DNA of 64,000 bases from Cyclobacterium sp. (GTDB taxonomy: Bacteria; Bacteroidota; Bacteroidia; Cytophagales; Cyclobacteriaceae). This document shows positions 15,631 through 24,343 of the stretch, piece by piece. The first letter of the stretch is position 1; each line of letters begins with the position of its first letter. The notes under the pieces were generated by a model. That model ran no database searches. It was given only the letters and a program-made list of their open reading frames with translations, and was not told the DNA's origin. The stretch lies in NCBI RefSeq assembly GCF_014762705.1, contig NZ_JABURL010000056.1, positions 1-64,000 of the forward strand, in the 5' to 3' direction. The translations under genes and the position numbers were made by a program.

Positions 15631-16785
15631 TCAATTTTTGACGATCTGGTAAATTTCATAACGAATGAAATCCTCCTCAACATCTGGATTTTCAATTTGA
15701 ATCAATAGCCTGTTCCCGGGAAGAGAAATCATTAACTTCCCGTTCACTGGAAGTGACAAGTCTTCGGTTAGCTGTCGCGATTCATCAAAGACAATTAGTT
15801 GATGGTAGTCAGGATCTCTGAAGTGGTGGTATTGAGGGGCTCCTGCCAGGTTATTTTCATAAGCAGCTGGAGAAATTTCTCTAATGTATTCCAGCAGGAT
15901 AAGACCTCCCTCTAATAAAAGTATCCTGTGGTTTTTGCCTGCCAGATTGATCCTGTTTTTAAAAGAAGGTAAACTTGCAGTAGAAATGGGATTGTTGTCC
16001 AGGGATTTAAACTTTTCATGAGATATTTCTATCCTGGATTTCAATAGCCCGGTAGACAGGTCATAGACTGTGATTTCCTTATCAAAGGAAGTAGTCAGGT
16101 ATAGTTTGTTGGTTTTATCGGCAAGCGCAAACACCGGAAAATACATAACACCAACGGATTTATCCAGTTTATCGGATATTTCCCGCTCTGACACAGGGGC
16201 AATTTCATATAATCTTTCATTTTGAGGTTCGTAAATTTCAATCAAATGGCTGGATCTGAAATCCTTGCCCCCCAAATAGCGGCTTGTCCCGGTTGGAATT
16301 GTAAAAAAACTGAATTGCAAACTGTCCAATTGCGGATAGAAGTAGTTAAAAACTTCCATCCTCCCAAAAATTTGGGTATTGGTTCCAGATGGATATTTTG
16401 ATCTCGCTTTTACGTTTAGTTTTTGGTCATATAAAACGATCTCAAACGGCGACTGTACCCAAATGTCTCCATCTTTAGAAAATGCCATACAATTAGCGGC
16501 AGTGGATACCTGGTCAGGCCCTTGCCCAACGAGTATTTTTTGTGCAATCATTTCACCATTATCGTTGACAATGGTAATCTTCAGGCCCTCCGGACTTTTA
16601 AAATATCCCAAATACTGTTTCTTCTCCGGGTAAAAATCAATGATTTCAACTGGGAAAAATGAGTTGATTTTAAAGGCCGCTTTTTTTTCAAAGGAATACT
16701 GGGTGAATCCGAGCAACGGATATGCTGACAATAAAGCGGACAGATATGTGAAAAGAACGAGTTTTCTGAGAGGTGTAACCAACAT
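15631..16785 (-). CDS. propeller-like secreted protein 3 (DUF4221-like)
   Basis: A 384-residue protein with an N-terminal signal (LVLFTYLSALLSAYPLLGFTQ) but, unlike its paralogs, no lipobox Cys, so it would be periplasmic or released rather than lipid-anchored. The body has the same beta-rich, Asp/Gly-turn pattern, including strand pairs such as ITVYDLSTGLL and DLSLPVNGKLMISLPGNRLL. It follows precursor 3 directly, completing the third precursor/propeller pair. Function unknown. Confidence 0.55.
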   Translation of the reverse strand: MLVTPLRKLVLFTYLSALLSAYPLLGFTQYSFEKKAAFKINSFFPVEIIDFYPEKKQYLGYFKSPEGLKITIVNDNGEMIAQKILVGQGPDQVSTAANCMAFSKDGDIWVQSPFEIVLYDQKLNVKARSKYPSGTNTQIFGRMEVFNYFYPQLDSLQFSFFTIPTGTSRYLGGKDFRSSHLIEIYEPQNERLYEIAPVSEREISDKLDKSVGVMYFPVFALADKTNKLYLTTSFDKEITVYDLSTGLLKSRIEISHEKFKSLDNNPISTASLPSFKNRINLAGKNHRILLLEGGLILLEYIREISPAAYENNLAGAPQYHHFRDPDYHQLIVFDESRQLTEDLSLPVNGKLMISLPGNRLLIQIENPDVEEDFIRYEIYQIVKN

Positions 16786-16824
16786 TTTACGGAGTTAAAT
16801 TGGAATTTTATTGTAAAAAGGGAA

Positions 16825-16851
16825 AAAGTACGGTATTAAAAACCGTACTTT
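16825..16851 (-). terminator. hairpin after precursor 3
   Basis: A perfect 10-bp inverted repeat (AAAGTACGGT / ACCGTACTTT, 7-nt loop) lies 17 bp after the precursor 3 stop. On the minus strand it is followed by TTCCCTTTTT, so it can act as a terminator. Confidence 0.6.
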
Positions 16852-16868
16852 CCAAGAAAAATTAACTT

Positions 16869-17084
16869 TCAATTGCAATTACAAACGGATACAGGGTCTG
16901 TACTCCCGCAATAGAATTCCCTGGCCGACAGACTACAATCCGGAACTTCCATTGAACGTGTCCAATGATCACATGTCAAATAGCAAGTAGTACCACCAGA
17001 TCCTCCATAAATAGTTCCCATTTGATTTCTTTGCAGCACATCCTCTGTTGCCAGCTTTAGTTTTTCTAAATTCAACTTTTTCAT
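16869..17084 (-). CDS. GG-leader Cys-rich RiPP precursor 3
   Basis: A 71-residue peptide with the leader MKKLNLEKLKLATEDVLQR...TIYGG, differing from precursor 2 by one residue up to the cleavage site. The predicted core of about 41 residues has six Cys, including DCSL and a terminal CNCN. As with the other two cores the Cys count is even and a Cys-Ser-Leu segment is present; otherwise the sequences do not align. It has no exporter in its own cassette and presumably uses the one at 6259. Confidence 0.85.
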   Translation of the reverse strand: MKKLNLEKLKLATEDVLQRNQMGTIYGGSGGTTCYLTCDHWTRSMEVPDCSLSAREFYCGSTDPVSVCNCN

Positions 17085-17178
17085 TTCTCTTTTGATTAAG
17101 AAAGTTTATTGTCTCCCGGACTTGCTAAGGACACCCGGGACTTGTGCCCATTCATCGCGATAGAATTCGTTTATATAC

Positions 17179-17286
17179 CTACTGGTAGGTATTTATTTCC
17201 TTGAGGTCTGCACTGGATATACCGCTGGTATAGCGAATTTTCAGCCATTCGAGGAGCCTATCGGAGCTGTGGAAACAATTATTCAT
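17179..17286 (-). pseudogene. in-frame deletion scar of the VKOR gene, cassette 3
   Basis: A 35-codon frame joins the first codons of a VKOR fusion gene (MNNCFHSS...) to its last eleven (SADLKEINTYQ versus IADLKEINVYK in the intact gene), this time in the correct frame. The Trp at residue 14 is shared with the cassette 2 scar but not with the intact gene, so scars 2 and 3 may descend from a common truncated ancestor. It could be an inert remnant or a translated mini-protein. Confidence 0.75.
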
Positions 17287-17299
17287 GCGGTTCAAACAG

Positions 17300-17756
17300 T
17301 TTAATAGTATGTAGATTACCAGAAAAGTAGGAATCTATATATTTTATTGCTCTTATTACTTCCCAATCTAATGGATAAAATCAAAAAACATAAGTAAATA
17401 ATTGTATTTCCCGTGAACTGACCTATTTTTCCCGTGGACGTGACGTTTCTCCCTGTGAATGAAGGGGTACATACAACTAACTCCCAGATATTGGGGAAAT
17501 AGATATACCTACTGGTCGGTGAATTTTGGATTTGAAAAAGTCAAGTAAGTAGAAAACTGGATTTGACCTTTTCTTCAAAAATTACAATCTATGTTTTTGC
17601 TAAATGTCAAAAGTCGTTCGGGGAAGTTAGTCACTTTCGTTGATATGGGTCTGAATAGCGACCATGTTTACCCGATTGATCCGAAATACTGGTTCCGTAT
17701 ATGACACTGTTTTAGTATTCTATTTTGTACGTGGGAATCCCAAGCCAGAGGCCAAA
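17300..17756 (-). promoter_or_regulatory. promoter region of cassette 3 and upstream gene-free DNA
   Basis: The first 110 bp match the promoter regions of cassettes 1 and 2. Repeats TCCCGTGAA at 17409 and TCCCGTGGA at 17430 are 21 bp apart, and a weaker TCCCTGTGA follows at 17450. Beyond about 17460 the similarity ends and I see no gene or clear signal up to the Uma2 gene. Confidence 0.5.
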
Positions 17757-18368
17757 CTATAATCCTCCAAGTACATGATCCAGGTCCAGCTCAAATCCAG
17801 GCAGGGCTTCAGAAATTACCCTGTCACCCAAGGTGAATAAACGGGAGGCGCGGTATTTCCGCTCATCCAGGGTATAAATAAGAAGCGTTCGCTCATCCGG
17901 ATGGATGACCCAGTATTCTTTCACTCCCGAAGCCTCATACACTTCGTATTTTAACTTTAAGTCTTTTCGATTGTTGCCGGGAGAAAGTATTTCTATGATC
18001 AAGTCTGGTGCACCGAGACAGCCACGTTCGTCTATCTTCTCTGCACCACATACGACACATAGGTCCGGTTGGACCACCGTATCGATATCTTCATTCGCTT
18101 TGGAAGCCACCGGCAGTCGTACATCGAAAGGTGCTGAGAATACTTCACAAGGCTTACCCTTTAGAAAATCGTACAGCGAGTAGAAAATTTTTCCGGAAAT
18201 CCGTTGGTGAATCACTCTTGGTGCGGCTGCCTGTCGAAACACCTTTCCACGGATCAGTTCTACGATTTCATCAATCTCCCAGGTAAGATAATCCGCATAC
18301 GTGTAAGAGCCGTAAGCAAAGTCAGGTTCTTTGGCTATGTTTTTTTCAGGTTGCGTTTCCATGGGCAT
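17757..18368 (-). CDS. Uma2 family (DUF820) endonuclease-like protein 1
   Basis: A 203-residue protein of the Uma2 family, a PD-(D/E)xK nuclease-fold family common in cyanobacteria and Bacteroidota. The core residues are visible: DTVVQPDLCVV, APDLIIEILSPGN, LKLKYEVYEASGVKEYWVI. ATG at 18368 is preferred to the GTG at 18377. A second family member lies at 21988, about half identical by eye, on the same strand. Cellular role of the family is unknown; a nuclease activity is inferred from fold only. Confidence 0.85.
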   Translation of the reverse strand: MPMETQPEKNIAKEPDFAYGSYTYADYLTWEIDEIVELIRGKVFRQAAAPRVIHQRISGKIFYSLYDFLKGKPCEVFSAPFDVRLPVASKANEDIDTVVQPDLCVVCGAEKIDERGCLGAPDLIIEILSPGNNRKDLKLKYEVYEASGVKEYWVIHPDERTLLIYTLDERKYRASRLFTLGDRVISEALPGFELDLDHVLGGL

Positions 18369-18427
18369 ACAAAACACGTGAATGATTTATAAAAATAATA
18401 AAAACCAATCAATTCTGCGAGAAATAC

Positions 18428-18640
18428 CTATCGGTAACGGAAATATGGACTGGATGCCTGGATTTCGATACAAAACCCCAAAAAGCTACCCGGGTACATT
18501 GCTGCCCAGGCCAATATCATCTGACGAAATCTATAAAACCCATTTCCGACCTGCCTGGATCCGAACAGGACGACTCCTGGAAGGGATTTCAAACCCTGAA
18601 ACAGTTTATCTTGTAGAATCCGACGGATCATCTTTTTCAT
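18428..18640 (-). pseudogene. decayed N-terminus of AAA_14/DUF4143-type ATPase
   Basis: The frame begins MKKMIRRILQDKLFQGLKS and continues VVLFGSRQVG, the usual opening of DUF4143-family ATPases in which GPRQVGKTTL is the Walker A motif. Here the Lys-Thr-Thr is replaced by unrelated residues and the similarity is lost, so this is a broken 5' end. No remainder of the gene is seen downstream, where the Uma2 gene begins. Confidence 0.45.
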
Positions 18641-19177
18641 GTTTCCGGTTTTGATCCTAATTTTAAGTAGTAATCGACATAAAAAATTGGGGGATGATTT
18701 TTTCTAAGGCTCAAAGCCACTTCTTCCAGTAAGTCGACGGGTAGCATACAGGTGTTTTATGCTAACCTACAATATTATTGTTTAATAAACAACAATATTA
18801 TAGGTTATTAAACAATAAAAAATATGCTAAAAAAATGTTTCCCCGTATACCTGTGGATAAAATTCAAGATTTTGGTTGGTTTGACGATTTGATCACTCGG
18901 ATGTTGGCTATGCCGAATGCTAAAAGCAAAAGGCCAATGGCTAAACGAATCATAATTAAACAGTTTAATAATTAACCGATTATAAGAACTATTAATCACC
19001 AGCCTGCCTGCCGGAAACAAATCATAATACAAGAATCAGGTCTGAACAATCGAACGCGTTTCCGACCCTTTAGCCATGAGCGTATTGGATTCCATTGAAA
19101 ATTACCTTGATATTTTTAAATAATCTCAAATCTTCGTTATTTTTAGTAATAAAAATGATGGGGTGCAGCCACTTAAA
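18641..19177. other. gene-poor stretch
   Basis: It holds an AT-rich inverted repeat around 18770-18820 (TTGTTTAATAA words on both strands) and a possible 65-codon plus-strand frame at 18778-18975 (basic, no recognised family), which I cannot support as a gene. Nothing else is seen. Confidence 0.4.
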
Positions 19178-19615
19178 ATGAAAACATACAAGGCCAAAAA
19201 AGGACACCTGATGCAGGGGATACTGCTTGTCCTGCTGGTATTACCATTGGCATATGGTCTCTTCGATACAAAACCGATGAAGGAGAAGTTGCGAAGGATT
19301 ATCCCCCTCACTGCTCCGGCCCTATTTATTATCTGGCCCTATCTTGACACCCGGTATTGGATCCGGGGCCATTCCTTTTACTACAAGTCAGGATATATCA
19401 AAGGGGAAATTGATATAGCCGGTATCACCACCATCCTTAAAGGCAAAACCCGCTGGGTGGGAGTGAAGCCTGCCTTGGCTACCGGAGGCTTGATTGTCAA
19501 ATACAACCGGTACGATGATGTATACATAGCCCCGGAAGACAGCGAAAGCCTGATCGCCGATCTCCTTACCATCAACCCCGCCATCCAGGTAATCCCACCC
19601 GGGAAAGATACCTAG
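19178..19615 (+). CDS. PH-domain-like membrane protein
   Basis: A 145-residue protein with two N-terminal hydrophobic segments (GILLVLLVLPLAYGLF and IIPLTAPALFIIWPYL) followed by a small beta-rich domain (WIRGHSFYYKSGYIKGEIDIAGITTILKG...) like the bacterial PH domains of the bPH_6 type. The ATG at 19178 is chosen over a GTG at 19163. It stands alone between repeats, and its role is unknown. Confidence 0.6.
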   Translation: MKTYKAKKGHLMQGILLVLLVLPLAYGLFDTKPMKEKLRRIIPLTAPALFIIWPYLDTRYWIRGHSFYYKSGYIKGEIDIAGITTILKGKTRWVGVKPALATGGLIVKYNRYDDVYIAPEDSESLIADLLTINPAIQVIPPGKDT

Positions 19616-20107
19616 GGGGCATTGAAACAAGCTGAGCAGATAAAAAACCAGATAGGTATCTGATATGCCCTTTGGTAGGGGAGAACAGCTGAATACGTTC
19701 CTCTGGAAGTATTCTTTTAGGCAACATTGAAGCAACCATACCTATTTGGACGCATTAACGATTGAGGAATAGAGAAAGCACAGCTAAGCTGACCTTCTTG
19801 CAAATCCGAACGAAGTCAATTCCCCCTTACAAGGGGGCAAGGGGGATTTTTTCCAAAACTGTATTGTCCAGGACAGGTTTTTAAGGTTATGTAATTCTCG
19901 TTAAAATCCCCCTGCGCCCCTTAAAAAGGGGGATTTAGTTACACTACCTGAAAGCACTCGCGGTCCACTATTGCATGTAAATCGAATAGACGTTTACCCA
20001 ATTAAAGCTGAATAGGTTCCATTTAAACGGACTGAAAAAAAATACCCTGACAGCAGCAAGTAGGAAGCTTTACTTTGTTTTTTAAACCAATAGTTTTACT
20101 TTTAACC
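19616..20107. repeat. gene-free stretch with REP-like inverted repeat
   Basis: Two arms of about 20 bp, AAGGGGGCAAGGGGGATTTT near 19831 and its imperfect reverse complement near 19902, flank about 50 bp. Each arm also contains its own CCCCCTT/AAGGGGG inverted pair. This is a typical intergenic palindromic element of Bacteroidota. A related word occurs near 21410. No gene is seen. Confidence 0.55.
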
Positions 20108-21271
20108 ATGTCGAATCTTCGCCTAATCTTAATAACACTTCTAGCCATTTGCCTGCTTTCCTGTTCCCGCTCCCAAAAGGAAACTACAGATTCCCGCAGC
20201 TATGCACTGCAACTGGTGGACTCCCTGCGTGTCGATTATATGGGCAACCTGGAGTTAAAAGATTACGACCCGGAAACGGAGCAGTACCTAGCCTACAACC
20301 AACAGAAGAAGGAAGTCCTGATTTTTGATACTTCGGGCGATATCCAACATTCGTTTATCCTCCAAAGTGAGGGTCCGGAGGCCATCATTGGCTATGGGCC
20401 TAACCCTACCTTTGCGGGAAGTAAAATCTGTATTTTTGCCGATAAAATCTACACCCTGAGCCGGCAGGGTAAGGTGTTGAACCGGACGGAGATACCCTAT
20501 TCCTATTTCTGGATCGTGGGAGGTGCACATATAGCAGCCTCTTCGCTGGGGGATAAATTGCTGTACTACAAACCGGAATCGGCGGAAGAAGGCCAGGACC
20601 GGCAGGCAGCCTATCAGGGCATGTTGGACGGAGGGCCCATGATGGAGGTGCTGGATACCCTCAGCGGTGAATATTATCCCACCATGCATTTTCCGGAAAC
20701 GGATGCCTTTGAGGAAGGGCTCTTTTACGGGTACCCCACACCCCTTATCCAAAATGGCGGCTCCCAATGGTTCCTTTCAGTCAATAATGCCCTGGAGTTC
20801 CATGTTTATGTGGAAAAGGAACAGCGGCTGGATTATCAGCAGACGGTAAAAATCCCCGCTCAAAACGCCTATCTGGACCAGCCTGTTCCCCTGGAGCAAA
20901 TGGATAGTTTTTTCGAAAAAAACGGGCTGGTTTACCGCATTCCCCAGATTCACCGGTTTTTACCACTGGAAGATCATTTTTTGGCCTTCTACAGCAAGGG
21001 GGTTTCTCCCGAAACCAAAGCCGCCTTTGATGTTTCGGATCCCGCTCAGCGGCGGGAATTGGTGTATTCCTTTCCCATGGAATTTGCGGTTTTTGATTCG
21101 GATCTTAAGAACCTGGCGGTGGACCTGCAAATCCCCAAATCCATGGATCCCTATGCTGCCCTGGTGGACAAGGATGGGCATATCCTGGCCCTAAAGGACC
21201 AGGAACAGGCAGGGGTAGAGGAAGATTTTCATACGGTTTATAAATTTAAACTGGTCCACGGAGGGGAGTAA
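20108..21271 (+). CDS. orphan propeller-like lipoprotein 4 (DUF4221-like)
   Basis: A 387-residue lipoprotein (ATG at 20108; signal ending LLSC, Cys19). Its N-terminal domain parallels lipoprotein 1 of the RiPP locus: DSLRVDYMGNLELKDYDPE here against DSIQIDYLGNPTIHDIDPK there. It is on the opposite strand, about 3 kb beyond cassette 3, and has no precursor gene next to it. It is probably a paralog of the three peptide-linked propeller proteins; function unknown. Confidence 0.65.
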   Translation: MSNLRLILITLLAICLLSCSRSQKETTDSRSYALQLVDSLRVDYMGNLELKDYDPETEQYLAYNQQKKEVLIFDTSGDIQHSFILQSEGPEAIIGYGPNPTFAGSKICIFADKIYTLSRQGKVLNRTEIPYSYFWIVGGAHIAASSLGDKLLYYKPESAEEGQDRQAAYQGMLDGGPMMEVLDTLSGEYYPTMHFPETDAFEEGLFYGYPTPLIQNGGSQWFLSVNNALEFHVYVEKEQRLDYQQTVKIPAQNAYLDQPVPLEQMDSFFEKNGLVYRIPQIHRFLPLEDHFLAFYSKGVSPETKAAFDVSDPAQRRELVYSFPMEFAVFDSDLKNLAVDLQIPKSMDPYAALVDKDGHILALKDQEQAGVEEDFHTVYKFKLVHGGE

Positions 21272-21540
21272 ATTTAATTATTGGTTGCGAGAAGATAGTC
21301 AATTCGTTAGAAACCTGAATTCGATTCTAGATGATGTTTCTGTGGCCAAGCGGTACCTTTTGATAATGAACACAGAAAATGCAAATAAGATAAATCCCTC
21401 CGCCGCGGCGGAGGGCAAGGGGGGATTTTTTCGACATGCTAAATATTAAAATCTTTCATTTATCTTCTAAAATTCTACCGATTAGTAAAATTTAACATTT
21501 TTTGGGTAGGGACATCAACTTTTTTCGGAGCGTTCACGAT

Positions 21541-21982
21541 AAAAACCGTCGAGGTCTCAAAGACCTCAACGGTTATCGAGCCTGCAGACCTTTAGGGTTT
21601 TCCCGAACCCCGAAGGTCTTTTTCGGAGCCGATAGGATTAGATTCTCGAAGATCTGATCCAGAGCGTTGACCATAAAAACCGTCGAGGTCTCAAAGCCCT
21701 CAACGGTTATCGAGCCTGCAGACCTTTGGGGTTTTCCCAACCCCGACGGTCTTTTTCGGAGCCGAAGGATTAGATTCTCGAAGATCTGATCCAGAGCGTT
21801 GACCATAAAAACCGTCGAGGTCTCAAAGCCCTCAACGGTTATCGAGCCTGCAGACCTTTGGGGTTTCCCGAACCCCGAAGGTCTTTTTCGGAGTCGAAAG
21901 GATTAGATTCCCGAAGGTCTTTCGCAGAGCGTTCACGAAAAAAACCGTCGAGGTCCCAAAGACCTCAACGGTTTCAATGGCT
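21541..21982. repeat. 133-bp tandem repeat, 3.3 units
   Basis: Units start at 21541, 21675, 21807 and 21940 (partial). Each contains two stem-loops: AACCGT-CGAGGTCT...GACCTC-AACGGTT, and AGACCTT(T)...AAGGTCT around GGGTTTTCCCGAACCCC. Units 2 and 3 are almost identical, so the array expanded recently. The partial unit ends 5 bp from the stop of the second Uma2 gene and could act as its terminator. Open frames through the array are by-products of the repeat. Confidence 0.85.
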
Positions 21983-21987
21983 TTTTT

Positions 21988-22599
21988 TTAATCCTCCGGG
22001 TTTTCGAAAAGGTCCGCAAGGTTTAATTTGAAACCTGAAATTACCTGGGAACCGATCGTATCTCCATGTGTAAGTAAGCGGCTGGGCTGATAGGTACCAT
22101 TAATTAACCGGTAGACCAATAAAGTCTGTTCATCGGGATGAATGATCCAGTATTCTTTGACACCACTCTCTAGGTAAATGTCGTATTTTTGCCTGAGCTC
22201 TTTCTGGTTATTGCCTGGAGATAGGATTTCCACGACCAGGTCAGGTGCACCCAAACAGCCCCTTTCGTCCAACTTGCTGCTGTCGCAAACCACGCAGATA
22301 TCCGGTTGCACCACCGTATCAATTTTTTCAGGCAAGTGGGAATCCTTTGGAAGACGAACATCAAATGGCGCAATAAATACCTTGCAGGGATGTTGATCCA
22401 GGTAGTCAGCAAATATCCTGGCCATTTCCAGCAAGAGTTCCTGATGGATCCTTCGGGGTGCAGCAGCTGCCCGGAAAACTTTGCCCTTGATCAATTCCAC
22501 CATTTCATCCATCTGCCATTGGAGGTAGTCCAAATAGGTATAATGGCCATAAGAAGTGAATGGCTCTTCCGATTGGTCTGGTTTTTCTTGCAAATCCAT
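21988..22599 (-). CDS. Uma2 family (DUF820) endonuclease-like protein 2
   Basis: A 203-residue paralog of the protein at 17757, with the same nuclease-fold residues (DTVVQPDICVV, APDLVVEILSPGN, LRQKYDIYLESGVKEYWII) and the same opening SYGHYTYLDYLQWQMDEMVELIKGKVFR pattern. It is preceded by no obvious promoter and followed directly by the 133-bp tandem repeat. It probably arose by duplication with its relative 4 kb away. Confidence 0.85.
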   Translation of the reverse strand: MDLQEKPDQSEEPFTSYGHYTYLDYLQWQMDEMVELIKGKVFRAAAAPRRIHQELLLEMARIFADYLDQHPCKVFIAPFDVRLPKDSHLPEKIDTVVQPDICVVCDSSKLDERGCLGAPDLVVEILSPGNNQKELRQKYDIYLESGVKEYWIIHPDEQTLLVYRLINGTYQPSRLLTHGDTIGSQVISGFKLNLADLFENPED

Positions 22600-23523
22600 A
22601 ATAGTAATTTACAAATAATATTTCAGAATTACAGTTTGATAGGCAGGTGATTCCTGGAAAAATACACAGTTAAATTGATGTGATGATGATGTGATGATGT
22701 GATGATTTGGTGATATGATGATGTCAATATAAAAAACCAAAAAGCCATAGTGGAATTTTACTCCCAAAACCAACTTCTATGTCATCAGCTGCAGCGTAAA
22801 TTGCCTTATTATCGGATGGATTACCTTTTTTGTCTTTCCCACCAATTTCAAAAAGGTATTTTTGATCGACCAGAAAATCCAAATCAATCTATTGTTCCAC
22901 TGGATATAATGATAAAGACTTCGTGTGCAAGTATTTTTGACGCAGAAATTAACTTAACATGCAATTCAACGAGTGCTTCCGTATTGTTTGTTATAATAAT
23001 CAAAAATGATATAAAATGGTTGTTGTAACAAACGAAAATGGAAGATTATAGTGGGTGTAACAAACAGATTTTGGCACAATGTCGAAGGGCGAAGAGCGAG
23101 GATGGACTGCGGCGATCAGCAGGGTCATGTTTTTACCCATTGGAATCCTCTCCAAAAACCGGAGGGAGGAGGTAAGATTTTAAAAGTGAAAATAGCCTCT
23201 ATGATACGGTCTTAAAGAAGGTCTTGTAGTATTTTTTTAATGGAATTTCACAAGTTACCGTAAGATATTGGTATTCTATTCCTGCCATTGAACTGAAAAG
23301 GCCTCGAAATTCCGGCTTTCCTTCCATTTGGAAAAATTATCAGTACATCGACCTGTATATGACAAAATATTTGGTATTTTGGTCGGTGAAATTAAAATCC
23401 CGGACCCAAAACATCCATCCCTTTTGGACCAATCGGGTGGGCCATTTGAGAAAACCACCGATTGGGTGGCAGCAGATATTGCCATTGCCAGGCAGGAAAA
23501 GTAACGATAACGAAAAAAGAGAA
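22600..23523. other. gene-free stretch with GATGTGATG microsatellite
   Basis: A simple repeat of GATGTGATG/GATGAT words runs from about 22677 to 22722. The rest has only short frames with no family likeness, including a 92-codon plus-strand frame at 22750 that I regard as noise. The last 160 bp precede the DUF6250 gene and should contain its promoter, but I cannot place it. Confidence 0.5.
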
Positions 23524-24264
23524 ATGAAGCCGCTCGTACTTTTATTGACCTTGCTCATCATCTTGCCAATCAGCCTGGTCGCCCAGGAGTCTGCTTATGT
23601 CACATTGAATGACTCCCTGGTATTAAAGCCTACTATGATATTTTCAGAGGAATTCAGCGACCTGGACGATTGGATTGCCGAGCAGCAACCCGGAGGAAAG
23701 GTCGTTCTAAATAGGGGTGGAATGGAAATCGAAGACACAGGAGGCTGTACCGTTTGGTTTGACAAAAAATTGGCTCAACCTGTGATGATCGAGTTTACCG
23801 CTACGGTGATCGATGAAGGTGGGCCGCAGGACCGGGTTTCGGACTTGAATTGCTTTTGGTTGGCTACGGATCCCTGGCACGGGGATTTTTTTGGGGACCA
23901 GCACCCACATAGAGCGGGTAAATTTAGTCAGTATGATAGCTTAAAACTCTATTATGTGGGGCTTGGCGGCCATAACAATACCAAGACGAGGTTTCGCAGG
24001 TATTCCGGGGATGGACAAAAGCCTTTACTCCCGGAGCACGATCTCTCAGATGAAACCTATCTGATTGTCCCGAATGTACCGAATCGAATACGCATTATCG
24101 TGTACAATAGTACGATCCAATACTGGAGAAATGAACAATTGATTTTCAATGTTTATGATGCTTCACCCTATTATTCGGGCTATTTTGGGTTTCGAACGGT
24201 GAATAATCACCTTGTCATTGATGATTTTTACGTGTATGAGCTTTCAAAAATGGACGATCATTAG
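23524..24264 (+). CDS. DUF6250-type secreted protein
   Basis: A 246-residue exported protein (ATG at 23524; signal [21 protein letters not shown]). The body is a concanavalin-like beta-sandwich of the DUF6250/DUF1961 type: [49 protein letters not shown] and a final [21 protein letters not shown]. These proteins occur with polysaccharide lyases and sulfatases and may bind or cleave glycans, but activity is not established. It opens the sulfatase/lyase cluster and is 79 bp from the next gene. Confidence 0.7.
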   Translation: MKPLVLLLTLLIILPISLVAQESAYVTLNDSLVLKPTMIFSEEFSDLDDWIAEQQPGGKVVLNRGGMEIEDTGGCTVWFDKKLAQPVMIEFTATVIDEGGPQDRVSDLNCFWLATDPWHGDFFGDQHPHRAGKFSQYDSLKLYYVGLGGHNNTKTRFRRYSGDGQKPLLPEHDLSDETYLIVPNVPNRIRIIVYNSTIQYWRNEQLIFNVYDASPYYSGYFGFRTVNNHLVIDDFYVYELSKMDDH

Positions 24265-24343
24265 CACCATAAAAAAGAAAACGAAGTTGAAAGTATTAAC
24301 CATGTGGGAAAAGATCGAAAGCAACTATTTATATACTGCAAAA

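Noticed and set aside
9821-17084. Assignment of the precursors as lanthipeptides or radical-SAM peptides
   Set aside because: No dehydratase or radical-SAM gene is in the window, and the LanC-like proteins lack the zinc-site motif. The Cys-rich cores fit disulfide peptides better.
9821-17084. Assignment of the cores as canonical glycocins
   Set aside because: The nested CX6C pairs of known glycocins are absent. Only the operon gene set is glycocin-like.
18778-18975. 65-codon plus-strand frame in AT-rich DNA
   Set aside because: No recognised family, no signal for transcription and an AT-repeat around the start. It may be real but cannot be supported.
21573-21806. 77-codon frame with a repeated VNALDQIFENLIL motif
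   Set aside because: It is produced by the 133-bp tandem repeat and has no start context or family.
21541-21982. Possible CRISPR array
   Set aside because: Units are 133 bp and repeat over their whole length with no unique spacers, and no cas gene is present.
22750-23028. 92-codon plus-strand frame
   Set aside because: Composition is not convincingly coding and nothing similar is recognised.
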